Positions 1-9,200 of a stretch of DNA of 64,000 nt are shown in pieces. The notes under the pieces were generated by a model. That model made no database searches. It was given only the letters and a program-made list of their open reading frames with translations, and was not told the origin of the DNA. Within the stretch, counting starts at the first letter, position 1. Every line of letters begins with the position of its first letter. The DNA comes from Desulfobacteraceae bacterium 4572_130 (GTDB taxonomy: Bacteria > Desulfobacterota > Desulfobacteria > Desulfobacterales > Desulfobacteraceae): assembly GCA_002084425.1 (NCBI GenBank), contig NBLN01000003.1, forward strand, positions 1-64,000, read 5' to 3'. The translations under genes and the position numbers were made by a program.

Positions 1-388
1 AAATTCGTATTAATAACAATAAAATTTTAAAAAATAGACACAGTTAAGTTAACGCTCCCATTTTAATACTTATTAAGCATTTTTATAAAAACCAGCATAC
101 AATATGTAAATATGTAACCCTTACAAAAGGTCTCATATATACATCTCATACATTTCAACAATCTCAATTTTTTTATTTAATAGAACCAATTTCTTTTAAT
201 TACCTGCCAAATCTTTTTTTTATCCACTTGTAAACTGCAATATAACTGCATTTTAAAAATCTGTATTTAAGCACTATTATGTTAAAGGATTTATTAAGTG
301 GTTTTAAAAGACTATATAAGAGGATTTGTTAATGATTTAAACTACTTTAATAAAATACAATTCAATTTAGTCAATTTTTCTCATAAAA
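1..388. other. AT-rich intergenic segment without a gene
   Basis: No credible coding sequence on either strand. Apart from one short dispersed repeat at 108-133, I see only low-complexity A/T sequence. It ends at the tRNA-Phe terminator. Confidence 0.6.
108..133 (-). repeat. Short dispersed repeat D, copy 1
   Basis: Read on the minus strand, this matches the sequence at 26315-26340 with a shared core TAAAGGTTACATATT (here with one change). A third copy lies at 55382-55411. In the 26.3 kb copy the core is preceded by an ACCTTT-TGT-AAAGGT palindrome. Function unknown. Confidence 0.5.
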
Positions 389-390
389 AA

Positions 391-419
391 AAGGGTTTTC
401 AAAAAAATTGAAAACCCTT
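391..419 (-). terminator. Rho-independent terminator of tRNA-Phe
   Basis: A perfect 12-bp stem (AAGGGTTTTCAA with its complement) and a short A/T loop, followed on the minus strand by a run of T. It sits about 10 bp past the 3' end of the minus-strand tRNA-Phe. Confidence 0.8.
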
Positions 420-428
420 ATTATCACA

Positions 429-504
429 TGGTGCCCAGGAACAGAATTGAACTGCTGACACGGGGATTTTCAGTCCCCTGCTCTACCGACTGAGCTACCT
501 GGGC
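429..504 (-). tRNA. tRNA-Phe (anticodon GAA)
   Basis: The minus strand folds as a 76-nt cloverleaf. The acceptor stem is GCCCAGG paired with CCTGGGC, the D arm contains AGCTCAGTCGGTAGAGC, the anticodon stem GGGGA pairs with TCCCC around a loop carrying GAA, and the T loop is TTCAATT. The 3' CCA is encoded. A terminator follows directly, so it is a single-gene unit. Confidence 0.95.
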
Positions 505-710
505 TTGGTAAAAAAAACCAAAAAAATTTATATGTTAATTAAAGATTATAGTCAAGATTTTTTTAAGTTAAGGTATATAGTACTTTAAAAAGCTAATCTT
601 CCAGGTTATCACAAATAATTTCCATTCTATATTATTTTCTCCTAGTTGTTAAAAATAAAAAATTCATACAAAAATTGATGTGTATTAGTAATAATGATAT
701 TTTAAAAAAT

Positions 711-1445
711 ATGCGACGATTTTATGTTAATAAAAAAGATATCAATCATAATAAAGCAATAATTAAAGGGCAGGATGCCATACATCTTGCTTTGGTGCTT
801 CGCCTTGTCCCGGGAAATATTGTTGAACTTGTTGATGGAGAAAATACAAATTATAAAGCTGAAATTATAAATATATCTCCCTTTGAAATAAAACTTTTAA
901 TTCTTAATAAAAAATTATCTATGGTTGAATCTCCAGTTCATATTTCAATTGCTCAGGCAATGCTAAAAAATAAAAAAATGGATATCTTAATACGATATTT
1001 AACAGAGCTTGGCATAACAGAATGGATACCATTTTTTTCCCAAAGATCAATACCAAAACACTGCCCTAAAAGAATTAAATCACGTATAATACGATGGGAA
1101 AAAATTGCAAAACAAGCATTAAAACAATGTAAAAGAAGCAATCTTCCAATTATAAACAAACCTGTTCAATTTAATGAAATAATTAATATAAGCAAAACCT
1201 ATGACACAAAAATTGCTTTTTGGGAAAAATCATCTCTTTCAATTAATACAATTAAAAAACAAAATAAAAATAATAAAATTTTTGTTTTAATTGGACCTGA
1301 AGGAGGTTTTACTGATAATGAAATGCAATTTGCAAAAAATAATGGATTTAATGTTTTTTTTCTTGGGCCTCGTATTTTAAGGGCAGAAACAGCTTGTATT
1401 GCTGGATGTACTTTAATCCAGAATATTTTTGGAGACCTTGGTTAA
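711..1445 (+). CDS. rsmE: 16S rRNA (uracil-1498-N3)-methyltransferase RsmE
   Basis: SAM-dependent SPOUT methyltransferase that makes m3U1498 in 16S rRNA of the 30S subunit. The C-terminal knot is clear: FVLIGPEGGFTDNE near residue 198, then FFLGPRILRAETA, the RsmE SAM-binding signature. The N-terminal PUA-like domain starts MRRFYV, as is usual for the family. The open frame extends 12 codons upstream (TTG at 675, ATG at 678), but the ATG at 711 gives 244 aa, the normal length, and the family N-terminus. No strong ribosome-binding site is visible at either start. It stands alone between tRNA-Phe and ndk. Confidence 0.93.
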   Translation: MRRFYVNKKDINHNKAIIKGQDAIHLALVLRLVPGNIVELVDGENTNYKAEIINISPFEIKLLILNKKLSMVESPVHISIAQAMLKNKKMDILIRYLTELGITEWIPFFSQRSIPKHCPKRIKSRIIRWEKIAKQALKQCKRSNLPIINKPVQFNEIINISKTYDTKIAFWEKSSLSINTIKKQNKNNKIFVLIGPEGGFTDNEMQFAKNNGFNVFFLGPRILRAETACIAGCTLIQNIFGDLG

Positions 1446-1497
1446 AAAATGTGTTTAATAACAAATTTTTAATAAAAACGATGACATTGTGCCAAGC

Positions 1498-1572
1498 TTC
1501 ATATATATAGTATAGATTTTTTTTAAGGATGAAATCTATACAAAATAGATGAAAATTTTTTACGATGCCATC
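1498..1572. repeat. Dispersed repeat related to family A
   Basis: The segment between rsmE and ndk has the GCTTCATATA start and a run of T followed by an AAGnATGAAAT block, as in family A copies at 6661, 11110, 18636 and 55088. It ends in TTTTTTACGATGCCATC, the inverted terminal sequence (ATGG-YRYC-GTAAAA) also seen at 11210-11223, 42058-42177 and 43228-43373. Confidence 0.45.
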
Positions 1573-1632
1573 AATATTAATAAACTATTGCATCTATATT
1601 TAATGGTGTAATTATTATGGGAGAATAAATAA

Positions 1633-2049
1633 ATGGAAAGAACTTTGTCAATTATTAAGCCAGATGGTGTTAAAAAAAATATTATAGGCGAGATAATAAA
1701 ACGCTTTGAAGATAATAATATTAAAATTATTGCCATGAAAAAAATACAACTAACAAAAACACAGGCTCAAGGTTTTTATGCAGTTCATAAAGAACGCCCA
1801 TTTTTTGACAGCCTTACTTCTTTTATGACATCAGGACCTATTGTTGTAATGATTCTTAAGGGTGAAAATGTTATAGCAGAAAATCGTAAACTCATGGGAG
1901 CAACTAATTTTAAGGAAGCTGAACAAGGAACAATTAGAAGAGATTTTGCAACTGATATTGAAAAAAATGTTGTTCATGGATCTGATGCCCCAGAAACAGC
2001 ATTATTTGAAATTGGATATTTTTTTAATGCCATGGAAATAGTAGGATAA
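1633..2049 (+). CDS. ndk: Nucleoside diphosphate kinase
   Basis: Transfers the gamma phosphate of ATP to nucleoside diphosphates through a phosphohistidine. The 138-aa protein has the usual N-terminus ([12 protein letters not shown]) and the active-site segment [12 protein letters not shown], whose His (about residue 116) is the catalytic one. Length and architecture are normal for a short bacterial Ndk. A GGGAG ribosome-binding site precedes the ATG, and a long hairpin follows the stop codon, so it is probably transcribed alone. Confidence 0.97.
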   Translation: MERTLSIIKPDGVKKNIIGEIIKRFEDNNIKIIAMKKIQLTKTQAQGFYAVHKERPFFDSLTSFMTSGPIVVMILKGENVIAENRKLMGATNFKEAEQGTIRRDFATDIEKNVVHGSDAPETALFEIGYFFNAMEIVG

Positions 2050-2060
2050 TATGACTTTAT

Positions 2061-2097
2061 AAATTGTGAATTACAAAATCTATGTAATTCACAATTT
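2061..2097. terminator. Hairpin downstream of ndk, likely terminator
   Basis: A perfect 15-bp inverted repeat (AAATTGTGAATTACA and its complement) with a 7-nt loop, between the convergent ndk and DUF4231 genes. The T-rich tail is weak, so bidirectional termination is inferred from position and stem length. Confidence 0.65.
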
Positions 2098-2119
2098 ATT
2101 ATTCATTATTAATAATTAT

Positions 2120-2560
2120 TTAAATTTTTGATTCATTTTTTTTCTCTGTATGCCCAGCCCATTGTGTATTTTCTTTAGAAATCAAATTTTCTACACGCTT
2201 TACAAAATAGTTAAATGCATTTTCTTGATTTTCTTCATTATATGGATATGATTTTGTTAAATATAAATATTTTTCATGCTTTAATGTTTCAGCGCTAGTA
2301 CGATACTGAATCCAGTTTTCATGAAATTTCCAAACAGAGCTTGCACCTGCACAAACAGCAATAACAACACCTAAACCACCAATAATCCATGTTGAATATG
2401 GAATTTTGCCTACCATACCTGCAAGAAAAGGAATCAAAGCAGCAAAAATAATTTCAGTTAATCTTAATAATTTATGGAATTTTTGGTTAAATCGACTCTC
2501 TTTACTATACCATAGTATTTGTTTTTCTAAGCGTTCATTAATATATTTTTCTTCATTCAT
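2120..2560 (-). CDS. DUF4231 (SLATT-like) two-helix membrane protein
   Basis: A 146-aa protein resembling DUF4231, a family related to the SLATT two-transmembrane domains. An N-terminal amphipathic part (YINERLEKQILWYSKES) is followed by two membrane helices at about residues 33-50 and 56-76, then a conserved cytoplasmic segment (WKFHENWIQYRTSAETLKHE, then YLYLTKSYPY) and VKRVENLISKEN near the end. SLATT proteins are predicted pore-forming or signalling membrane effectors; this member's function is unknown. It lies 53 bp downstream of fdhA on the same strand and may be co-transcribed, but no nucleotide-sensing or nuclease partner is adjacent. Confidence 0.75.
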   Translation of the reverse strand: MNEEKYINERLEKQILWYSKESRFNQKFHKLLRLTEIIFAALIPFLAGMVGKIPYSTWIIGGLGVVIAVCAGASSVWKFHENWIQYRTSAETLKHEKYLYLTKSYPYNEENQENAFNYFVKRVENLISKENTQWAGHTEKKNESKI

Positions 2561-2613
2561 ATTAAATCTCGTATAGCTTTAATAATTCTATTTAACTTTA
2601 TTTCAACTTAGCA

Positions 2614-5379
2614 TTAAGCAGGTCTTTGAATTTTTACTGCACAAACTTTAAGTTCAGGTATTTTTGCAATAGGATCAAGCTTTGCATTAGTTAATTTATT
2701 AGCAGCAGCCTTTGCAAAGTGAAAAGGTATAAACAAAGTTCCATCAACAGCTTTTGATGATATTTTAAGTTTTGCCTTAATTTTTCCTCTGCGAGATAAA
2801 ACTTCGACCATTGCCTTATCTTTAAACCCAAGCTTTGTAACATCATTTGATGATATTTCCACAAAACATTCAGGAGATAAAGTGTTAAGTCCTTTTGATT
2901 TCATTGTCATTGTACCTGTGTGATAATGATATAAAACTCTCCCAGTTGTAAGCATAAATGGATAATTTTTATCTGGAAGTTCAGCAGGATCCTGGTGCTC
3001 AATTGCATGAAATAATCCCTTACCCCTTGTAAACTGCTCTGTATGAAGAATAGGTGTTCCAGGATGATCCTCAGTTGGACAGGGCCATTGAAGTCCCTGT
3101 TTTTCTATTCTTTTCCATGTAATACCTTTATAAGATGGTGTTGTTTCTCTGATTTCTTCAAATATTTCCTCTGGATCTGCATAATCCATTGAATATCCCA
3201 TAAGGCTTGCAATATCACATATTATTTTCCAGTCTTCCTTTGCAGAACCAGGAGCATTTACTGCTTTTCTAACTCTTTGAACTCTTCTTTCTGTATTTGA
3301 AAATGTACCATTTTTTTCAGCAAAACAATTAGCTGGTAAAACCACATCAGCTATTTTTGCAGTTTCAGTAAGAAAAATATCCTGAACAACAAGAAAATCC
3401 AAATTTTTCAAAGCTTTTTCAGCATGGTTAAGGTCAGGGTCTGATACCATAGGATTTTCTCCCATAATATAAAGAGATTTTAATTCTCCTTTTTCAGCTT
3501 TTTCAATCATTTGAGTTGCAACAAGACCTGGTTTAAAAGAAAGTTCTGTAACATTCCAGGCTGTTTCATATTTTTTTCGTACATTATCATCATCTATTTT
3601 TTGATATCCAGTAAATACATTAGGAAGACCTCCCATATCACATGCTCCCTGAACATTATTTTGACCCCTTAAAGGATTTACACCACCTCCTGGTAAACCA
3701 ATATTTCCACAAAGCATAGAAAGATTAGCAAGGGATTTTACATTATCAGTTCCACAAGTATGCTGGGTAATTCCCATGCAATAAAGAATGCAGCCTTTTT
3801 TTGCCTGAGCAAATATTTTCGCTGTTTCTATTATTTTGTTTGCAGAAATACCTGTTATTTTTTCAACATATTCTGGAGTATATTTTAAAACTGTTTTTTT
3901 AAGTTCTTCAAAATCTTCAGTTCTTTTTTTAATAAATTCTTTATCATAAAGATTTTTTTTTATAATCACATGCATAAAACCATTAATCCAGGCAATATCA
4001 GTTCCAAGAGTTTGCCTAAGCCAGATATCGCCATGTTGTGTAAGTTTTATTTTTCTTGGATCTATAACAATAAGAGTTGTACCTTTAAGACAAGCTCTTT
4101 TTATAAAACTTGAAATCACAGGATGATTTTCTGTTGTATTTGTACCTGTTGCAAGTATTACATCTGCTGTTTCAATATCTTGTATTGAGTTTGTCATTGC
4201 TCCACTTCCAAATGCCGCAGCCAGACCGGCTACTGTTGATGAATGTCACAGCCTTGCGCAATGATCAATATTATTTGTTTTTAAAACTGCTCTTGCAAAT
4301 TTTTGAGCTATATAATTTTCTTCATTAGTAAATCTTGCAGATGTAAGAACTCCAATACTATCTGATCCTGATTCTTTTTTTATGCTAATAAATTTAGATG
4401 CCACAACATCAATTGCTTGTTCCCAAGTTGCAGTTTCAAGCTTACCATTTTTTTTAATCATGGGACTTGTAAGACGCTCAGAAGAATTTACAAAATCAAA
4501 TCCAAATCTTCCCTTTACACACAAACTACCATTATTAGGTACTATATCTCGTCCAGCACTATTTATATTTATAATTTTATTATTTTGAACACTTAATTCA
4601 ATTTGACATCCAACACCACAAAAGGAGCATGTTGTACGAGTTTTTTCTATTTTTACGCTTCTTTGTTTTTTTATGGATTTTTCATGGACCAACGCCCCAA
4701 CAGGACAAGCTTCAACACATTCACCACAAAATACACAATCAGAATCTTTTAAGGCAACATCAGAACCTGCTATAATTTTTCCACTGGTTTCATTATCTCC
4801 AAAATCTATGGCATTATTAACCTGAATTTCTCTACAAGCTTTTACACACCTGCCACAAAGAATACACCTTGAAAAATCTCTAATTATAAATGGATTTGCT
4901 CTTTCAATGGGAAAACTAGATTCAGATATAGGAATATCTCTTGTTTGAACCTGATATTTATAGGCAAGATCCTGAAGTTCACAATCTCCCCAAGCAGGAC
5001 AAAGCTGATCTGTTGCATCTTTTTTTAAAACTTTAAGCTGAAAACTTGTCCAATCCTTTGCATGAAAATCTCTAATAGCACAATTATGATTTCCCATGGA
5101 AAGCAACTTGGTTATAGCTTTTTTTCTTTTATTTATTACTTTTAAAGATTCAGTATAAATAATCATATTATTTGATGCAGGGGTTATACAGGCTCTTGTG
5201 AGATCATCAGAATCTTTGATTTCAACAACACACATTCCACATCTCCCAGTTGGGCTAGCACCCTTTAATCTGCATAAAGTTGGAATAAATATATTGTTGC
5301 GATGGGCAACTTCAAGAATGGTCTCTCCAGAATTAAATTCTAATTTATTATCATCAATAATAATATTTTCTTTTTTCAT
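2614..5379 (-). CDS. fdhA: Selenocysteine-containing formate dehydrogenase alpha subunit (UGA read as Sec)
   Basis: Catalytic molybdopterin subunit that oxidises formate to CO2. An in-frame TGA at 4246-4248 is best read as selenocysteine (residue 378): the flanks are DHCARL before and HSSTVAG after, the exact place of Sec in FdhF/FdhA enzymes, and a SECIS hairpin follows. Full length is 921 aa. Layout: a 2Fe-2S ferredoxin domain (CRLKG, then GRCGMC), a NuoG-like His/Cys cluster region (GNHNCAIRDFH, then CPAWGDC), two 4Fe-4S motifs (CILCGRCVKAC; CVFCGECVEACP), the 4Fe-4S of the Mo-bis-MGD domain (CSFCGVGC), then the molybdopterin domains ending in a dinucleotide-binding fold. No beta or diaphorase subunit is adjacent, so the electron acceptor is unknown. 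The Mo/W metal cannot be told from sequence alone. Confidence 0.93.
4217..4248 (-). promoter_or_regulatory. Sec UGA codon and bacterial SECIS hairpin in fdhA
   Basis: On the minus strand the UGA (4246-4248) is followed 12 nt later by GUAGCC-GGUCU-GGCUGC (4217-4233), a 6-bp stem (one G-U pair) closed by the loop GGUCU. The distance and the GGUCU loop closely match the SelB-binding SECIS of E. coli fdhF. It lies inside the coding sequence, as bacterial SECIS elements do. Confidence 0.92.
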
Positions 5380-5440
5380 TTACCTTATCCTTAAATATAA
5401 CAATTATTAATCTGACTTATGATTATTTATACTATATCAT

Positions 5441-5547
5441 TAAAAACAAACTCCATCTACTATAGTCTATTATTTTTTTAAGAAATTAATGCCATAAGAA
5501 TTAAAATCTTAAAAAAACCAGAACAAAATAGATGGAGAATTTTTACT
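5441..5547. repeat. Inverted-repeat element between fdhA and galU
   Basis: Ends are inverted copies: CTCCATCTA (5451-5459) and TAGATGGAG (5529-5537), each flanked outward by an A- or T-rich stretch. The CTCCAT-TA end resembles the inner ends of the element at 42058-42177, so I place it with family A. The right end overlaps the galU stop codon (5543-5545). Confidence 0.5.
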
Positions 5548-6412
5548 GATCTATTATCTTTTTAATAAACTTTAACATCTTATCTTTTAATTCAGGACGC
5601 TCCATAGTAAAAGCAAGATTTGCCATTTGATATCCTGCTTTATCACCACAATCAAATCTTGTACCTTTAAATTTATATCCATATACAGACTGAATATCAA
5701 GAAGCTCTGCAATGGCATCTGTAAGCTGAATTTCTCCTCCTGCTCCTATTTTCTTTTTTTCTAGAAAATCAAATATTTCAGGAGTTAAAATATATCTGCC
5801 AACAACAGCAAAATTGGAAGGTGCTTTATCTGGACTAGGTTTTTCCACCATACCTTTGATTTTAAAAATATCAGTTCCCTTATCCTTAAAATCAAGAATA
5901 CCATATTTGTTAGTTTGATTTTTTTCAACTTCCATAGCAGCAATAATAGAACTCTTAAATTCATTAAATTGCTCTACCATCTGAGAAAGAGCAGAAACCT
6001 TATTTTGAATAACATCATCTGCTAAGATTACTGCAAAGGGCTCATTTCCCACAATATCTTTTGCACACCAAATAGCATGACCAAGACCAAGAGGTTGATC
6101 TTGTATAACAAATTTAATTTTACCATGTTTGGGAACAATTTCTTTTACCTGCTTTAATAAATCATGTTTTCCTTTATCTTTTAAAAATTTTTCAAGTTCA
6201 GGGTCATTTTTAAAATGTTTTTCTAAACCTTTTTTTCTTTCACTATTTACAAAAATAATTTCTTCTATACCAGCATCAAACGCCTCTTCAACAGCATATT
6301 GAACAATAGGTTTATCAACAATGGGAAGCATTTCCTTTGGCATAAACTTTGTTGCAGGTATAAACCTTACTCCCAGCCCTGCAACTGGAAATACAGCTTT
6401 TCTAATTTTCAT
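5543..6412 (-). CDS. galU: UTP--glucose-1-phosphate uridylyltransferase
   Basis: Makes UDP-glucose from UTP and glucose-1-phosphate for envelope polysaccharides. The 289-aa protein opens with RKAVFPVAGLGVRFIPATK, the GalU nucleotide-binding loop, followed by KEMLPIVDKPIVQY. Also visible are FVIQDQPLGLGHAI, VILADDVI (metal and nucleotide site) and GAGGEIQLTDAI. Length is normal. A good AGGAG site precedes the ATG. It is separated from fdhA by an inverted-repeat element and is probably its own unit. Confidence 0.95.
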   Translation of the reverse strand: MKIRKAVFPVAGLGVRFIPATKFMPKEMLPIVDKPIVQYAVEEAFDAGIEEIIFVNSERKKGLEKHFKNDPELEKFLKDKGKHDLLKQVKEIVPKHGKIKFVIQDQPLGLGHAIWCAKDIVGNEPFAVILADDVIQNKVSALSQMVEQFNEFKSSIIAAMEVEKNQTNKYGILDFKDKGTDIFKIKGMVEKPSPDKAPSNFAVVGRYILTPEIFDFLEKKKIGAGGEIQLTDAIAELLDIQSVYGYKFKGTRFDCGDKAGYQMANLAFTMERPELKDKMLKFIKKIIDQ

Positions 6413-6779
6413 GAGATCTCCTGCGATTATAAATTATTATTTTAATGTATTTAAATATAATTTTTATACACTATTATTTTTCTTTTTTAATTTTATAACT
6501 ATATCCCAAAAAAATATAAATAGTTCTGTGTGATTAAAAGTTTAGCTGCTCTGGGGAAAAACCATTATCTCCTTATTTTTAAAAATTAAACGCCATATCA
6601 TAATTTCTATAATTAATGAACTCATAAAAACACAAAATTTAAAATATTAAATAGCTATATAAAAAGCTTCATATACAAGATATAGTGTTTTTTCAAGAAC
6701 AAAATTACACATATGGTATTTTGAAGTCTTTAAAAAATATTATAATAATTAAATAAAGAACTTTTTAGATCCCATATTT
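6413..6779. other. Intergenic region between galU and sucD
   Basis: 367 bp without a gene. It holds a family A repeat copy at 6661-6742. The remainder is A/T-rich; I recognise no terminator with a convincing GC stem. Confidence 0.5.
6661..6742 (+). repeat. Dispersed repeat A, copy
   Basis: Shares the block order AAGCTTCATATAC / ATATAGTGTTTTTTCAAGAA / ACATATGGTATTTTGAAGTC / TTTAAAAAATATT with 11110-11193, 18636-18722 and 55088-55165, with scattered substitutions. About 82 bp long. It contains no reading frame. Confidence 0.65.
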
Positions 6780-7649
6780 TTATATAAACACATCTTTGGA
6801 TATCTCACCAATCATTCCAAGATTATCACAAACATGAATACCATTTTTTTTCATTGATTCAACCTTTGCCTGAGCTGTACCACTTGAACCACTTATAATT
6901 GCTCCTGCATGTCCCATTCTTCGTCCTGGAGGAGCTGTAAGTCCTGCAATAAATCCAACAACAGGTTTTGTTAGATTAGCTTTTATATATTCTGATGCTT
7001 CTTCTTCTGCATTTCCTCCAATTTCTCCCACCATAACAATCCCCTTTGTTTCAGGATCATTTTGAAAAGCTTCTAGTACATCAATAAAATTTGTACCATT
7101 TATGGGATCACCACCAATACCTATACAAGTTGTCTGTCCCAGCCCAAGTTCTGTAAGTTGATCTACAACCTCATAAGTAAGAGTTCCAGACCTTGATATA
7201 ACACCAATAGGTCCTTTTTTATGAATATTTCCCGGCATAATTCCTATTTTACATTCTTCAGGAGTAATTATTCCAGGACAGTTTGGTCCAATAAGACGAC
7301 AATTTTTTGTAGCAAGAAAGTTTTTTACTTTTACCATATCAAAAACAGGAATTCCCTCGGTAATTGTTACAATTAAGTTTACTCCTGCATCAGCTGCTTC
7401 CATAATTGCGTCAGCACAAAATGGTGGTGGCACAAATATCATGCTGGCATTGGCTCCTGTTGATTCTACAGCATCTTTAACTGTATTAAAAACAGGAACA
7501 TTATCCATTTTTTGCCCGCTTTTTCCAGGAGTTACTCCAGCAACAACATTTGTTCCATATTCAATACATTGCCTTGTATGAAAACTGCCTTCTTTGCCTG
7601 TTATTCCCTGAACAACCAATTTGGTATTTTTATTTACAAAAATACTCAC
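6780..7649 (-). CDS. sucD: Succinate--CoA ligase (ADP-forming), alpha subunit
   Basis: Catalytic subunit of succinyl-CoA synthetase, which links succinyl-CoA cleavage to ATP formation. The 289-aa protein has the CoA-binding Rossmann start ([16 protein letters not shown]), [10 protein letters not shown], and [17 protein letters not shown] with the phosphohistidine near residue 246. A GTG start with a GAGGTG ribosome-binding site fits the family N-terminus. It follows sucC by 14 bp in one operon. In this context it probably joins succinyl-CoA from methylmalonyl-CoA mutase to the citric acid cycle. Confidence 0.95.
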   Translation of the reverse strand: MSIFVNKNTKLVVQGITGKEGSFHTRQCIEYGTNVVAGVTPGKSGQKMDNVPVFNTVKDAVESTGANASMIFVPPPFCADAIMEAADAGVNLIVTITEGIPVFDMVKVKNFLATKNCRLIGPNCPGIITPEECKIGIMPGNIHKKGPIGVISRSGTLTYEVVDQLTELGLGQTTCIGIGGDPINGTNFIDVLEAFQNDPETKGIVMVGEIGGNAEEEASEYIKANLTKPVVGFIAGLTAPPGRRMGHAGAIISGSSGTAQAKVESMKKNGIHVCDNLGMIGEISKDVFI

Positions 7650-7663
7650 AATTCACCTCACTT

Positions 7664-8821
7664 TTATATGGCATCTGCAACTTTTGCAGCAGCATCTTTA
7701 AGATTTTTTGCACTTATAAGATTAAGACCTGATTCAAAAAGTATTTTTTTTCCTTTTTCAAGATTAGTACCTTTCATACGCACTACAACAGGAATATTAA
7801 TGCCTGTTTTTTCAGCAGCTTTTACAATACCTTCTGCAAATACATCACACCTTAAAATACCACCAAATATATTGATTAAAATAGCCTTTACTTTTTCATC
7901 CCTTAAAATAATCTTTAAGGCATTTTCAACCATTTCAGCAGTTGCTCCACCACCAACATCCATAAAATTGGCAGGTTCTGCACCAGCATTTTTAATTATA
8001 TCCATGGTTGCCATGGCAAGTCCTGCACCATTTACAATGTTTCCAACATTGCCATCTAAATTAATATAATTTAAATTAAATTTTGAAGCCTCAACTTCTA
8101 GAGGATCTTCTTCATCTAAATCACGATATTCAATTAGATCTTTATGTCTAAACATTGAATTTGAATCAATATCAACTTTGGCATCTAAGGCAATAACCTT
8201 ATCATCACTTGTAAGAATAAGTGGATTTATTTCAAGCAAGGAACAATCGTTTTCAACAAATAAAACATAAAGTTTCTTAAGCATTCCCATAAATTGTTTT
8301 ATTGCAGAAGATGGTAAATCTAGTTTAAATGCAACTTCCCTTAAATGATAGGCTTGTATTCCACAAAGTGGGTCAACATATACTTTAATAATTTTTTCAG
8401 GGGTTTTAGAAGCAACTTCTTCAATATCCATGCCTCCTTCCTGACTTGCCATAATTACAATTTTTGAAGTTTCTCTGTCCACTAAAAGACTTAAATAAAA
8501 TTCTTTACTAATTTTCTGCCCTGCTTCCACAAGAATTTTTTTAACTTTTCTGCCTTCAGGACCTGTTTGATGTGTTACAAGGTTCATTCCAAGAATTTCA
8601 CATGAAAATTTTTCAGCTTCTTCCTGTGAATTTGCAAGTTTAACTCCACCGCCCTTACCACGACCTCCAGCATGAATCTGAGCCTTTACAACAACAGGAT
8701 ATTGACCAAGCTCCTTTGCTGCATTAATTGCATCTTGTCTTGAAAACGCAACTTTACCATCAGGCACAGGAATATCATATTTTCTGAAAAGTTCCTTTGC
8801 CTGGTATTCATGTATTTTCAT
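7664..8821 (-). CDS. sucC: Succinate--CoA ligase (ADP-forming), beta subunit
   Basis: ATP-grasp subunit that binds nucleotide and succinate. It opens [15 protein letters not shown], the invariant SucC start, followed by [19 protein letters not shown] (ATP-binding), SLLEINPLI (metal site) and MDVGGGAT with [14 protein letters not shown] near the C-terminus. The 385-aa length is typical. A GGGGAA site lies before the ATG. First gene of the sucCD operon. Confidence 0.96.
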   Translation of the reverse strand: MKIHEYQAKELFRKYDIPVPDGKVAFSRQDAINAAKELGQYPVVVKAQIHAGGRGKGGGVKLANSQEEAEKFSCEILGMNLVTHQTGPEGRKVKKILVEAGQKISKEFYLSLLVDRETSKIVIMASQEGGMDIEEVASKTPEKIIKVYVDPLCGIQAYHLREVAFKLDLPSSAIKQFMGMLKKLYVLFVENDCSLLEINPLILTSDDKVIALDAKVDIDSNSMFRHKDLIEYRDLDEEDPLEVEASKFNLNYINLDGNVGNIVNGAGLAMATMDIIKNAGAEPANFMDVGGGATAEMVENALKIILRDEKVKAILINIFGGILRCDVFAEGIVKAAEKTGINIPVVVRMKGTNLEKGKKILFESGLNLISAKNLKDAAAKVADAI

Positions 8822-9200
8822 AATATTTCCCCATAAAATTATTTTTTGTATTTGTTATAAATAACTTACATAAGGCAGATCTGATTTTTGGTTTCTGATT
8901 TGCATTAGCAATGAAACATAAAAGAATATTAAGTGGTTATAAATTCTTTTATATAAATAACAAATGATTTTAATTAAAAAATTATAATCACAAAAACCAC
9001 TAAAACACACAAAAAAAATATTTTTCTCATTGCCATGCTCCAGCGTGGCAATGCGTATATAAACGCTCCAGCGTAAAAGTTCAGTACATAAGTAAATTAG
9101 CAAGACTATAATTTTAAGTTTCAATACAAACCAGATTTAAAAAATATAAATGCTTTTTTATGTTTTTCCTGGTTAAAAGTTAAAAAAACTTTCACATGTA
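8822..9200. other. Intergenic region between meaB and sucC
   Basis: 379 bp. The sucC-proximal part holds repeat B copy 1. Near 9037-9080 a short motif (CTCCAGCGT) occurs twice 28 bp apart. The 89-codon minus-strand frame here runs through the repeat and I do not consider it a gene. Confidence 0.5.
8860..8956 (+). repeat. Dispersed repeat B, copy 1
   Basis: About 95 bp, beginning near ATAACTTACATAAGGCAGAT and continuing through GAAACATAAAAGAATATTAA to ATAAATTCTTTTATATAAA. It is the same unit as at 20346, 34689 (three in tandem), 41652 and 43248, and in reverse at 25173, 26366, 37024 and 49898. Confidence 0.7.

Noticed and set aside
2614-4197. Separate 527-aa molybdopterin oxidoreductase gene
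   Set aside because: It starts at an internal Met in the middle of the FdhA domain; the upstream frame is continuous through the Sec UGA, with a SECIS, so this is the C-terminal part of one gene.
8855-9124. 89-aa minus-strand frame between meaB and sucC
   Set aside because: It runs through repeat B, has low-complexity Ile/Leu/Tyr-rich composition and resembles no family.
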